This document shows, piece by piece, positions 36,428-46,633 of a stretch of 64,000 nucleotides of DNA. The notes under the pieces were generated by a model that worked only from the letters and a program-made list of their open reading frames with translations, had not been told where the DNA came from and did not search any database. The stretch's first letter is position 1. Each line of letters starts with the position of its first letter. Position numbers and translations under genes: made by a program. The DNA is from Lycium barbarum (taxonomy: Eukaryota > Streptophyta > Magnoliopsida > Solanales > Solanaceae): NCBI RefSeq assembly GCF_019175385.1, contig NC_083339.1:28487637-28551636 (forward strand), in the 5' to 3' direction.

Positions 36428-37470
36428 CTGATCTCCATACCATAAGAAAACAACCCATATCCTACTTATATACAACTACTATGACTTGAACTCACAACTT
36501 CCGATCACCGTCCCATAAGCCCTTAACAAATACATACCTCAAACACTCATACGAGCCCCTAGAAGTTCGTAGATGAAGAATCAAACTTGAGTCACCTTCT
36601 TGGTAGATTCCCGACACCTTACTTCACGATGAAGTAATGTCCGAGCTAAAAAAAACAAGCAACTTAAACGAAATGGAATTGATGAAATTGCTGGGATGTT
36701 TTGCTCTCCAACATGAGCTATCCCATGAGGGGAAAAGTAGCTAGGACGTTTGCTCTTGATAATGATGTTTCGCTGCCAATACGTTGCTACAGATCTACTT
36801 GATTTGGTAACCGAATTCCAGAAATAGTATATACATAGCTTAGTTCAAATAAATGTGCACTTCACCGTATATAGTATATCTTGTCTCCAAAATTGTGGAT
36901 CTTGGAATTCCATGGAAAGGAAATGGTTTGCCCACATTCATTAAAATATTGCTACTCCCTTTTATTAGTAACAGTGGTAGTGGATATATAAGCATTTGTC
37001 CCTTAATCATCATCTTTTTATGAAACACGTGGTGGCCAAATATAACACGTATAACCAAAAGTCCTTTTACACAAAATTTATCCATTTGAAAGATAATAAT
37101 ATTCTATTCAATAAAAAAAAAACTAAAACTTATCTATTCATAGGGATAATACAATTTATAGACACATATCTATTTAACGGTAAATATTAACATTGACAAC
37201 CTAATATCAAAAGTACAATTTTTGGTACTATTAATTCTCAAAGCGGGAAAAGATATTTTTTCTTATGAGAAAATAATTTGTATTCTTATAATAAAAATCT
37301 AATTTAAAAATCTCCTCATGTCATATATATAATTCAAAGTATATCCGAAAAGTAGTAATAACAATTATATAAAATCAACTCATCAAATTTTACTAAAAGG
37401 TTTCACTTAAAATAAAATATATGCTATTGAAAATGATATATACAGTAACATGATTTGTCATACCTACGGG

Positions 37471-37660
37471 CAGGGTCAGAGCCAAGTATAACTAAGGGGG
37501 TTCATCCGAACCCCCTAGGAAGAAAATTACAGTGTATATTGAAGGTTAAAATTATTTTTTTATGTACATATGGTAGGTGTTGAACCCCCTTGGCTTCTTC
37601 GTATGTTTACTTCTTCATATTTTTGAACCCCCTTACTAAAAATTCTGGCTCCGCCCACTG
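37471..37660. mobile_element. 190-bp hAT-type MITE inside element A LTR
   Basis: Termini CAGGGTCAGAGCCA... and ...TGGCTCCGCCCACTG form an imperfect inverted repeat (CAGNGNC(G/A)GAGCCA). Flanked by a perfect 8-bp duplication CCTACGGG (37463-37470, 37661-37668). The other LTR at 41204-41215 has an empty site with a single CCTATGGG. Eight-base duplications and CAG(G/T)G ends are hAT features. No coding capacity. Confidence 0.88.
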
Positions 37661-37676
37661 CCTACGGGGTCTGACA

Positions 37677-37708
37677 TTTTCTCCCCCTTTGGAACGTTCG
37701 TCCTCGAA
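37677..37708 (-). other. Polypurine tract and TTCGAGGACGAA motif of element A
   Basis: Minus strand: TTCGAGGACGAA (37708-37697), CGTTCC, then AAAGGGGGAGAAAA adjoining the LTR at 37676. A textbook polypurine tract. Confidence 0.85.
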
Positions 37709-37992
37709 TGTTGGTCGAATCGGGGTTTTAACACATTACTTGCATATCTAGGGCGTACCCGACCTGATAGGGATTTCACGTTTACTTATCGCCCTAATCG
37801 TAATTGCATGAAGTAGAATGTTTTCTTAAGGCACAACTCTATTGTTCAATCTAGAGTATGAAAGAAGGGTAAAATTTCCTAAATGCCCTGTAGCCTCCCA
37901 ATTATAAGTGTGACGCGTAACACACCCATAAGTAGGACTCTACTAGACACGGCTTCATAGATTCCCTGGGACTGAACTGCTCTGATACCACT
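37709..37992 (-). mobile_element. Residual leader and PBS of element A
   Basis: Minus strand TGGTATCAGAGCAG at 37990-37977 is an initiator tRNA-Met PBS. The bases between it and the polypurine tract resemble the leader of element D (20760-20875): shared AAATTTCCTA(A/G)ATG, AGTAGCCTC-type and GACTCTACTA-type blocks. No coding sequence remains. Confidence 0.7.
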
Positions 37993-39540
37993 AGTCATAA
38001 TCATCATGTCTCACCTTAAAGGAACTAGCATTATAAGGTGAGTATAGCAACAATGAATAATATCAAGGAATCATATAAGGATCATTAGCTTCATAAGAAT
38101 ATCATATCATAAGCTTTGGAATCTTTAGACTTAGACTCATCATCATCATTGTCATATTCACAGCGCATCTCTTATCTTTATTTCATAAGAAGCTCTTGAT
38201 AATCATAGACTCATAGTTTCCGAAATATGAGAAAATCATGGAAAGTTAAAAGGAGGTAATATTATAGGAGTCATGCCTTAGTAAAATAAGGGACTAGCCT
38301 CACATACCTTTACGCCTTTCTAACTTTATCGATTAAACACTTCCCTCCTATATTCGCGGGCGTTCATACTAAGGTTAGATAACCGGAAACATGCTTAAGT
38401 TTATGCTAAAGCTAATGAAAATTCGACAACATCTCCTTTGTTTTTATAACTTTCTCCATATAATATAACAACTCCCAAACATCAACAACACACCCACAAT
38501 ATCATAATCAATGAACTTCATTAAGTTAGTCATTATTCAATTCTTAAAATCTCCTTTCAAAGTCATCCATAACCATGGTTATCACCCAACGTCTCATCCA
38601 TTCACATATAAGGCTTCTTCAACATTCTTAATACCATTCATAACGAGATTATACTCATCACATGTCAAGAACTATGATTCAAGTCAAGCTACTATTCAAG
38701 AATACCACTATTCTTATATTTGTAACCCATTTTCTACTTTCTTCCATAATCCAAGTCTTTCAACCATTCAATACACTTAATAGCATGAAATGAACACAAA
38801 ACTCACCTTTGATTGTGAAGGAACGGGTTTCGGATGGAAATGCTTCACTTGGAGAAAACCCTAGCTCCACTTCCAAAGAAATTTCTAGCTTCCATCAACC
38901 CTCATTAGCATTATTACACTTGATTCTACTAGTCTTTGGTATTTGATCTTTGTTTTCCCTTGAATTTGCATTAATGAAATGTGTGGAACCTTCTAGAGCT
39001 CTTGAGAGAAGTGGAGAAAATGAGAGAAATGAAAAATAAGAACTTGGGTCTAATATAAATACTTGCAAAAATCTGACCCGACGTGGTTTTATACAGACAC
39101 TTATATGGTTCGTATAATTTTATACGGTCCGTATAAGTCCATCAGAGACTGGTCCATTCTGAAATTGTTATACGGACCGTATAAATGGTCGTATAACCCA
39201 CTTTTCTCCCGAACTCGTTTTCGTCGATTTGTTTGATCTCCAATCCTTATGGAACCTTCTTAGCACTTGTTTAACACTTTATTAACAATCTAAGGAGTGT
39301 TATAACTTTTCCTCAAGACATAATTAAGTCGAAATTAGTTCGGTACTTTGCAAAACCCTTCCAAAATATGACTTATACCTTGCCTTCCTCAACGAACTTT
39401 CTTCTCTTGCCTCAAATGTCTTTGGAATCTTAATTAGAATCGCCAAGTAACCTTTCCTACATGTAGGGACATCACATACATCTCACCCTGCGTTAGTCTA
39501 TCTACTACACGATGACATGAAATTTTTTCGAGGTGTAACA
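37993..39540 (-). mobile_element. Unrelated gypsy LTR body (X) fused into element A
   Basis: Ends on the plus strand in ...CGAGGTGTAACA, a typical reverse-strand LTR start, and its other end abuts the PBS, either at 37993 or at TGTCTCACC (38007). It holds two TATACGG(A/T)CCGTATA palindromes, like the LTRs of element B. It shows no match to 34687-35547, the part of the A LTR expected here. No duplication brackets it. Confidence 0.55.
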
Positions 39541-41219
39541 GGATCATTAAAACATCTTTCGGAGTGACCTATAGTCGTTCACCCTCCGATTACGTTATGA
39601 ACTAACACCATCAACATACGTTCAATAAGAATCAATAATCAACGCTATGAATGAGAATTTACATTAGAAGGGACGATGACCTCTTTCGTTATACTTCGTA
39701 TACCATACACATCTCTGTACTTAAGGGAAACTCTAATTCCATCATAACAACTTGGAACTTGACTCTATGTGTAAACGCTTGAGTGCACCGAATCTAGACA
39801 TATACCATTTCTTATACTCACAAGACTTACAGTATGAAGGCAACACATTCATCATCTCTAGACACTCATGGTCCATATAAGAAACAAACAACACACGTCG
39901 TGCCATAGTGGTGAGTCAAGGAATATCCTTATGTACCTTAATTTAACCTTTGAATGACTACAACGATTCAATCCTTCAAATATACGTCCAACCTGTTTAA
40001 ATGGGATAATATCAACACAACAACAGCTCAACTAAATACTACATTTATGCTAACACTATCGTCAACCAATCAAAGAGCGATAACCTCCCGATTCTATATA
40101 TAATGGGGTGCTCCATACCCGACCTCCGTTTGACAACCGACAAGTTCTACACGAGCTACCGACCTCCCCCCCCCCCAACCCCACCGATCTCCATACCATA
40201 AGAAAAGAACCCACAACCTACTTATATACAACTAATATGACTTGAACTCACGACATACAATCACCGTCCCGTAAGCCCTTAACTAATACATACCTCAAAC
40301 ACTCATATGAACCCGTAAAAGTTCGTAGATGAAGAATCGAACTTGAGTCGCCTTCTTGATAGATTCCCAGACACCTTACTTCACGATGAAGTAATCCCCG
40401 AACAAAAAAGAACAAGCAACTTAAACTTTGCTGGAATGTTTTGCTCTCCAACATGAGCTATCCCAAGAGGGGAAACGTTGCTAGGATGTTTGCTCTTGAT
40501 AATGATGGTTCGCTGCCAATATGTTGCTACAGATCTACTTGATTTGGTAACCGAATTCCAGAAATAGTAGATACATAGCTTAGTTCAAATAAATATGCAC
40601 TTCACCGTATATAGTATATCTTGTCTCCAAAATTGTGGATCTTGGAATTCCATGGAAAGGAAATGGTTTACCCACATTCATTAAAATATTGCTACTCCCT
40701 TTTATTAGTAACAGTGGTAGTGGATATATAAGCACTTGTCCCTTATCATCATCTTTTTACAAAACACGTGTTGGCCAAATATAACATGTATAAGCAAAAG
40801 TCCTTTTTGACAAAATTTTTATCCATTTGAAAGATAATATTCTATTCAATAAAAACAAAACTAAAGCTTATCTATTCATAGGGCTAATGCGATTTATAGA
40901 CACTTATCTATTAAAGAGTAAATATTAACATTGACAACCTAATATCAAAAGTACAATTTTTTGTACTATTAATTCTCAAAGCGGGAAAAGATACTTTTTC
41001 TTATGATAAAATAATTTATGTTATTATAATAAAAATCTAATTTATAAATTTCCTCATGTCATATATATAATTTAAAGCATATCCAAAAATTAGTAATAAC
41101 AATTATATAAAATCATACTCATCAAAATTTTACTAACAGGTTTCACTTAAAATAAAATATAGTCCATGTGAAAACGATATATATGCTACCATGATTTTTC
41201 AAACCTATGGGGCCTGACA
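39541..41219 (-). repeat. Element A 5' LTR (right), truncated
   Basis: Matches the left LTR from 35548 (GGATCATTA(G/A)AACATCTTTCGG) to its end, but lacks the first 860 bases and about 200 bases corresponding to 35665-35890. It has the empty MITE site. Terminus GGCCTGACA then TTTAT. Confidence 0.8.
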
Positions 41220-41475
41220 TTTATATAGAAGAGCATGTGCGATGATTTGAAAGGGACATTTCATCTTGTTTTTGCTACTAGCAAACTACAGCTGTGCTGC
41301 TGCACTGCTGCCAGTCGGTACAGTGCAACATCTCTACAACTGTAGAGCTGACCCTCCAACACCTAGAGGACTTGATCCAATCTAGTCCTTCTAAAAGCAT
41401 ATATGGTTCCCTAAATATGTTTGTCAAATCATCAAACTATAAAATAGCGTAACTTCTCAATTTCCCTCTTTTGGA
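41220..41475 (-). mobile_element. Ty1/copia 3' LTR, copy 2, segment 2, with polypurine region
   Basis: Starts with the right TTTAT duplication of element A. LTR sequence runs to ...AACTTCTCA (41459); beyond it the minus strand reads CAAAAGAGGGAAAT, a polypurine-like stretch after a GGCATCATCC block, the arrangement known upstream of copia 3' LTRs. So this is a 3' LTR of a minus-strand copia element with its body to the right. Confidence 0.6.
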
Positions 41476-41607
41476 TGATGCCAAACCCATAAGTAATATT
41501 CTTCCTTAGAACCAGATCTCCACTTGTTCCCCCTAAGAATCAGACCTATCTTTCAACATAACAACATGTTAGCTACAACAATAGCAATTGATATGCAGTA
41601 TTGTATC
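41476..41607 (-). mobile_element. Residual copia interior, left of solo LTR F
   Basis: Short non-coding remnant of the copia body. Ends with GTATC (41603-41607), the left target duplication of F; continues at 44224. Confidence 0.4.
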
Positions 41608-44218
41608 TGTAACACCTCGGTTCCTCAGACTAAGGTACGACTCGTATTAGGAAAGTAAAATGAAATTTAGAAGGTTTTACATTTTTGCGAAAGTGGCCGA
41701 GGGGCGTACTTCAGGCAACTGTAAACCTTTGATTAGTCGGGTATATGAAAAAGTGACCACAATGAAAGTTTTAGGACGTGGAACACACCTTTCCATCTAT
41801 ATAAATATCAGGCCAAAACGAGATCGGATAAACGAATTATGAGCATAAAAAAAATGCTCAGAGCAGCAGGCCATACGCTTTGGGCACACGTCAATGCAAC
41901 ACTCTGTAAATTCAGAAGAGGTATGGATATGTTAAATGAGTATTAATATGGCATTTTAGATATGTGAAGTACTATCAGGACTAGTTTGGGTGGAAATTGT
42001 TGTTTTGGAATCAAGATGAATAATGAGGTGCATAAGATTCGATCGAATCGGCTAAGTTTACAGAAGGTCTTCCTTCCAGCCCGAATTTGTGGAAATTCAT
42101 TGAGAATTTGAGAAAACTTAAAACTTGAAAGTTTTATCCCTTTGAAATATATTTCTAACGATATATTGTGGAGCCCAAACGGAGCTCTGTACGAAGAGTT
42201 ATGACTATTTTACTGAAGGCAGTGCTGCGGCACCCTCGCGTCACAAGGGTGGCCAGAGCAGAAGTAGTTTCTGACCAAAAATTTGTGTTGTGTGGTACCC
42301 CTGCAATGCAAGGGTGGAATGGGTGTCATATGTTTCTAGGTTACGTATTGTACTATATGTTTAAGGTCAGGGTTTATTTCCCTAACTTGCCCAACCACAA
42401 AAAATGATCTAGAAGGAGATAGAACTCATCCCAAGCCATAAGAGCACTTCAAGGTAAGTATTCGTGATGATTATAAGTTTATTGAAATTCCCCAATACCT
42501 TATTAACATGATTAAACCCTTCAAATCCATAGACAATGGATTAAGACTTGGTTTTGGATGAAAGAACCCTAGAATCTGAATTCAAGGAAATCGAACGTCA
42601 AAAAGGTAATACCATCATCCTTTAATCGATTATAGTTTTGTATTGATTATTATAGACTTTAAGTTCATGAGATATGAGTTGATGGGTTTGACAGAAAAGC
42701 ATGAACAATTATAGGTTAGGGTTGTTGATTGTTGATTATTGATTAAAGGCGTTGAATATCTTATGGATGATGAAGAATGATATTGAAAATAGCAATATGA
42801 GATTGTAAAATCATCTTGAAGAAAGAGGTTGGGTAATTGGGTAAATAAAAACCATTAATGGAGATTTTGGAGCTCTACGCCCACCGTGTTTGATAAAAAT
42901 GCCTAGATGGTCAAAGTATGCATATTATTGCTAATATTAAATCCCTTTGACTTGTATTGTTATAGATTAAGGTTGAAAGGGTTGACGAACGTCATTGTCC
43001 ACTCAAAATCAGGAAGTTAAGGTATGTGAGGATAACTCTCTATAATTGACAATGTTGATAATTCTCCCTACGAAAAGGTTTATTTATCATTACAGTTTGC
43101 CTCAGATTACAGTTATGCTTTAGTTTCCATGAATCGTTGCAGCACCGTTGTTCTCCCATTTTATTATTTTTTCATGACTTTCATTCCGAACGTTGCGAAC
43201 TCAGAATGTAATCTAAATAGACTCATGTTTCATACCCATGAGTCTCAGTCTAGAAAGTAAGTATGCGTAGAAACAACTAAGGCTTCAATCCCCATAGTCA
43301 GTTCTAGAATGCATGTTTCAGTTCAGTATTGTTCATTATTCCAGTGGTATCAGTCTTTAATAACTAATGAATAATTGAACATAGATGATTTCCCAAGGGC
43401 ACAACCTTATGTATACATATACTTGGCCGAGGCCATTGACTGACGCATTACTTGGCCAAGGCCATAGTTGTGAATTTATTATTAGGCTGAGGCCCCACAT
43501 ATATAAAAATGGTTAAACAGATGATTCAAATAAAGAACATGGAGTACTCATGACTCTACTTCCCTTGCTATTTTATTTTACAATTTCAGTACTGTTACAG
43601 TTTCACTTCTAGTATGTATTACCTGTAATCACTATTGGGCTGCCCCCTTTCTCGAGCATCCCTATTACAATTCTTTCTTTCAGTTGCTTTACATACTAGT
43701 GCAATTCCATTGTACTAATGTCCTTTTTATTTGTCCGAGGGCCTACATTTCACGATGCAGGGAAATATTTACAGGGTGACACATCTGTACGCTATGATCT
43801 CTCTAGTAACGGCGGATTGGTGAGCCCCAGTCTTCCGGGTACTTATCATTTATTTTCAGTCATTACAGTATTTACATCATTACAGATAGTCAGGTATGTT
43901 GGGGGCCTTGTATCAGCAATAGATAGTTACCGTATTTCATAAAGGCTTCATAGACTATAATTATAATCAGTCAGACATTTAGCAGGCTTTTTTGTTAGCC
44001 TTATCAGCTACTTATTCAGATTTTAGGCCTATTCAGGCTTTTTTGCATTTATGATATTTAAGTTAGACTTTTGTAGATCAGCTTGTGTTAGTGTTATTTC
44101 TGCATTTAGTATGTTTTGGTATCACATGTGGATTAAACCAGCCAGTTGGTTCGCTCAGTCACATACAGTCAAGCACCGGGTGCCGTGTTACATCCAGGCC
44201 TAGGTTCAGGGTGTGACA
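41608..44218 (+). mobile_element. Solo gypsy LTR F (2611 bp)
   Basis: TGTAACACCTCGG... to ...TCAGGGTGTGACA, bracketed by a perfect duplication GTATC (41603-41607, 44219-44223), with no PBS or interior. It arose by recombination between the two LTRs of a full element. Related in layout to the LTRs of element B (start TGTAACACCTCG, GGTGAGCCCC(A)G block near 43820, CAGGCCTAGG end block) but clearly a distinct family. No gene inside. Confidence 0.92.
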
Positions 44219-44567
44219 GTATCATCCTTAATTAACCTTCCTGAATACTTCCCCCTTCTGGCATCGTTGAAAAGAGTAAGGATATGAACAACAAAACAAA
44301 GTCAACAACATTAACTCATGGCCACTGGGCAACACTGACATGAACAATCAACAAAAAAACATCAAGGATTGAATAACATTGCATGGAATAAAGATAGTGC
44401 CCCACTCTTAATACATCAAACAGTAGTATCAAAAGTATAATAGATTAGTAGCATCAAATTAAAAATAATACCAGAGCCATTAAAACAGCATTTAAAAGGA
44501 ATAAAAATGGCATGGAAGCCAGGTTTGTCAGGAGTTAAGACACAGGAGGGAAGGGACTAGAAGGCTT
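44219..44567 (-). mobile_element. Residual copia interior, right of solo LTR F
   Basis: Begins with the right GTATC duplication. The minus strand of 44247-44272 reads CTTTTCAACGATGCCAGAAG plus GGGGGAA, the kind of block found near the 3' end of copia interiors, which agrees with the copia 3' LTR to the left. The rest is A-rich and non-coding. It stops abruptly where the truncated LTR of element B begins. Confidence 0.45.
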
Positions 44568-46419
44568 ATTATGGGGGTCAAGAGGACATATGTACAAAAA
44601 GTTATGGCTATTTTACTGAAGGATTACAGAGCAGTCCATTCACTGGTCATGTTATATGAATCGATTATACGGCCCATATAATTTTATACGGACCGTAAAA
44701 CTCGTCTGTACTTCATGAAACTTCAACCCGACATTCTGTTTTGTGCCATAATAAAATATGGTCATATTATACGGACCATATAACTTTATACGGACCGTCT
44801 AACATGTCCATATAATTTCCGCCTCACTTTTATATAAATTCAAGCCTTGAGTTCTTTTATTTCATTATTCACAATTCCAAGCCCTAGCAACAATCCAAAA
44901 CATCAAGGTAAGTCAATCCAAACCCTTCCAACTCAATTCTAGCATATACTCTAATAATCTAAGCAAGAAATCATTGTTCCTAATCTAGGGTTTTCAAGAA
45001 AACCCATCTCAAGGTTCAAGAATCAAGATTTAAGAAATCTTCTCCAAAATTCAAGTCTTTAATTCATGTTTTGGAGCAATTAAGGTATGTAGAACTTCTA
45101 TCCACATGTGGGAATCTCTACGTTCTTCCCCATGCTCTGTTTCTTGATATCCATGAAGTTCAAATCCTAGGGCATTAAACCCAACATATTGGTAGCCCGT
45201 ATTTATGTATCTATGTACATGAATTTTGTATCTATATTCGTTATTGTGTTCCTGATCTTCCATTACGGCTATTAGGAATCCTAGCTTAATCCATGAATCA
45301 TGAATTCTTCCTCATGTGTTCTCATTATGTTTATATGAAACTTTATGATTTTTATCTAGAAAGTCACAAGCATGTTTTCAAGTCAATTATATATATAATT
45401 ATGAACTATTGTTATTACTTATGAATCAAGAACATGTTTGCAAGACTATGACAAGTTATCTCATGAAACCATGTTACAAGATATTTCATGAAACCATGTT
45501 ACAAGTTATTTCACGAAAATCATGGGCTTGTTAGCCAACTATATCATGTTCATGTTTTTGGTATTTGCTTAGTTAACCGAGAAGGATCAATGAAGCATGA
45601 AACTACGTAGCCACCGTAGGATAAGGGTTGTCAGCAAGGAGGCAACACCTTCGTTATGCAGTTTGGATCCTTACATGCTTATTATTACCTAAATCTCATA
45701 TCCCTGACAAGGTGTGAGTGTTCTGCTGGTAGGACGCAAGTACTAGATCTTGTTGTCGGTTATACTATAGAATTCCCCACGTTACTAGAAGTTTTATATA
45801 CATGTATCTCCATTGATTTACTGTTTTCAGACTTTACTCACGTTTCATGCTCATGTTCAAGTTATATTCAGTTTCAGTTCATGTCCTATACCTATGTTGT
45901 GCCATGTTCTTTATTTCAGCAGGTTTTACATACTAGTACTATTCACCATGTACTAACGTCCCTTTTTCTCGGGGCCTGCACTTCACGGTGCAGATACCAA
46001 TTTTCAAGAGCATATAACTGCGCAGTAGGGTCACCTCAGTTATCAGCTTATTGGTGAGCCCCGCTTCTCTTGGGGTTCAACATGGAGTCTGCATTAGTAT
46101 TCAGTTTATGGTAGTCTAGGGCCATGTCCTGATAGTTAGTATTCAGACATGTTTTATAGGTTCATAGGCAGATGTTAGTTCACAGAGTCAGCTATGCTTT
46201 CATGTTAGCAGACTATTACGTTTTCATGATTTTTCATGCTATGAGATAATTTCAAGACTTTATTCCGCAATTACATTTTCATGATTCATTTAAATTGCAT
46301 CATATAGATTATGTTGTTTTGATGCCCATATTAACAAGAAAGCCATGATGTTCGCTTGGAAACATGCAAGAAAGGCCCGAGTGCCGTGTTTCGCCTAGGC
46401 CATGGTTCGGGGCGTGACA
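44568..46419 (+). repeat. Element B 5' LTR, missing its first ~275 bp
   Basis: Homology to the 3' LTR begins abruptly at ATTATGGGGGTCAAG (44568, equal to 52130) and runs to GGGCGTGACA. Contains TATACGG-type palindromic sites (44660-44700, 44770-44800). The 133-codon frame at 45656-46057 recurs in the 3' LTR (53199-53600) only because LTRs are duplicates. Confidence 0.9.
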
Positions 46420-46424
46420 AAGCT

Positions 46425-46442
46425 TGGTATCAGAGCCTAGGT
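46425..46442 (+). other. Primer binding site of element B (initiator tRNA-Met type)
   Basis: TGGTATCAGAGCCTAGGT starts 6 bases after the LTR terminus. Confidence 0.9.
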
Positions 46443-46633
46443 TCAAGTGTCTTTAGTAGTCTATGAAACCGTGTCCAGTGGGGTCACTTTTATATGTGAG
46501 GGCCCCATACATATAAACAGTTGACCACCAAGACATTTAGGATTGTCTCACTTTCTTCGTACTCTAGATCGTGCAGTTAGAGTAGTGCTTTCGGGATGCC
46601 TTTCTAATTCGTGTGTGTACGTATTTTTAGAAA

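Larger units (their letters stand above)
34687..37676 (-). repeat. Element A 3' LTR (left; 2990 bp including a 190-bp MITE)
   Basis: Complete, with TG...CA termini and the polypurine tract directly outside its right end. Contains a CGGTGGTAAAT-type minisatellite, a C18-A20 homopolymer and a hAT-type MITE, each listed separately. Confidence 0.85.
34687..41219 (-). mobile_element. Element A: Ty3/gypsy-type LTR element, internally deleted and chimeric
   Basis: TGTCACGTCCC... to ...GGGGCCTGACA bounded by a perfect duplication TTTAT (34682-34686, 41220-41224), so it entered as one unit. Polypurine tract and TTCGAGGACGAA motif at 37677-37708 and a PBS at 37979-37992 are all minus-strand, but the interior between them is only about 300 bases: gag-pol is gone. 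The right-hand LTR is not a full copy of the left: 39541-41219 matches the left LTR from 35548 on, whereas 37993-39540 is a different LTR family. Confidence 0.8.

Noticed and set aside
34144..41459. Copia LTR copies 1 and 2 as the two ends of one large element carrying the Ve1-like gene
   Set aside because: Order is wrong: in minus orientation the 5' LTR with its gag lies left of the relic and the 3' LTR with its polypurine tract lies right, so the relic is outside both bodies. They are two separate fragments.
45656..46057. 133-codon frame repeated almost unchanged at 53199-53600
   Set aside because: The similarity comes from the two LTRs being copies of one another; it is not conserved protein coding. 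Solo LTR G does not preserve the frame convincingly.
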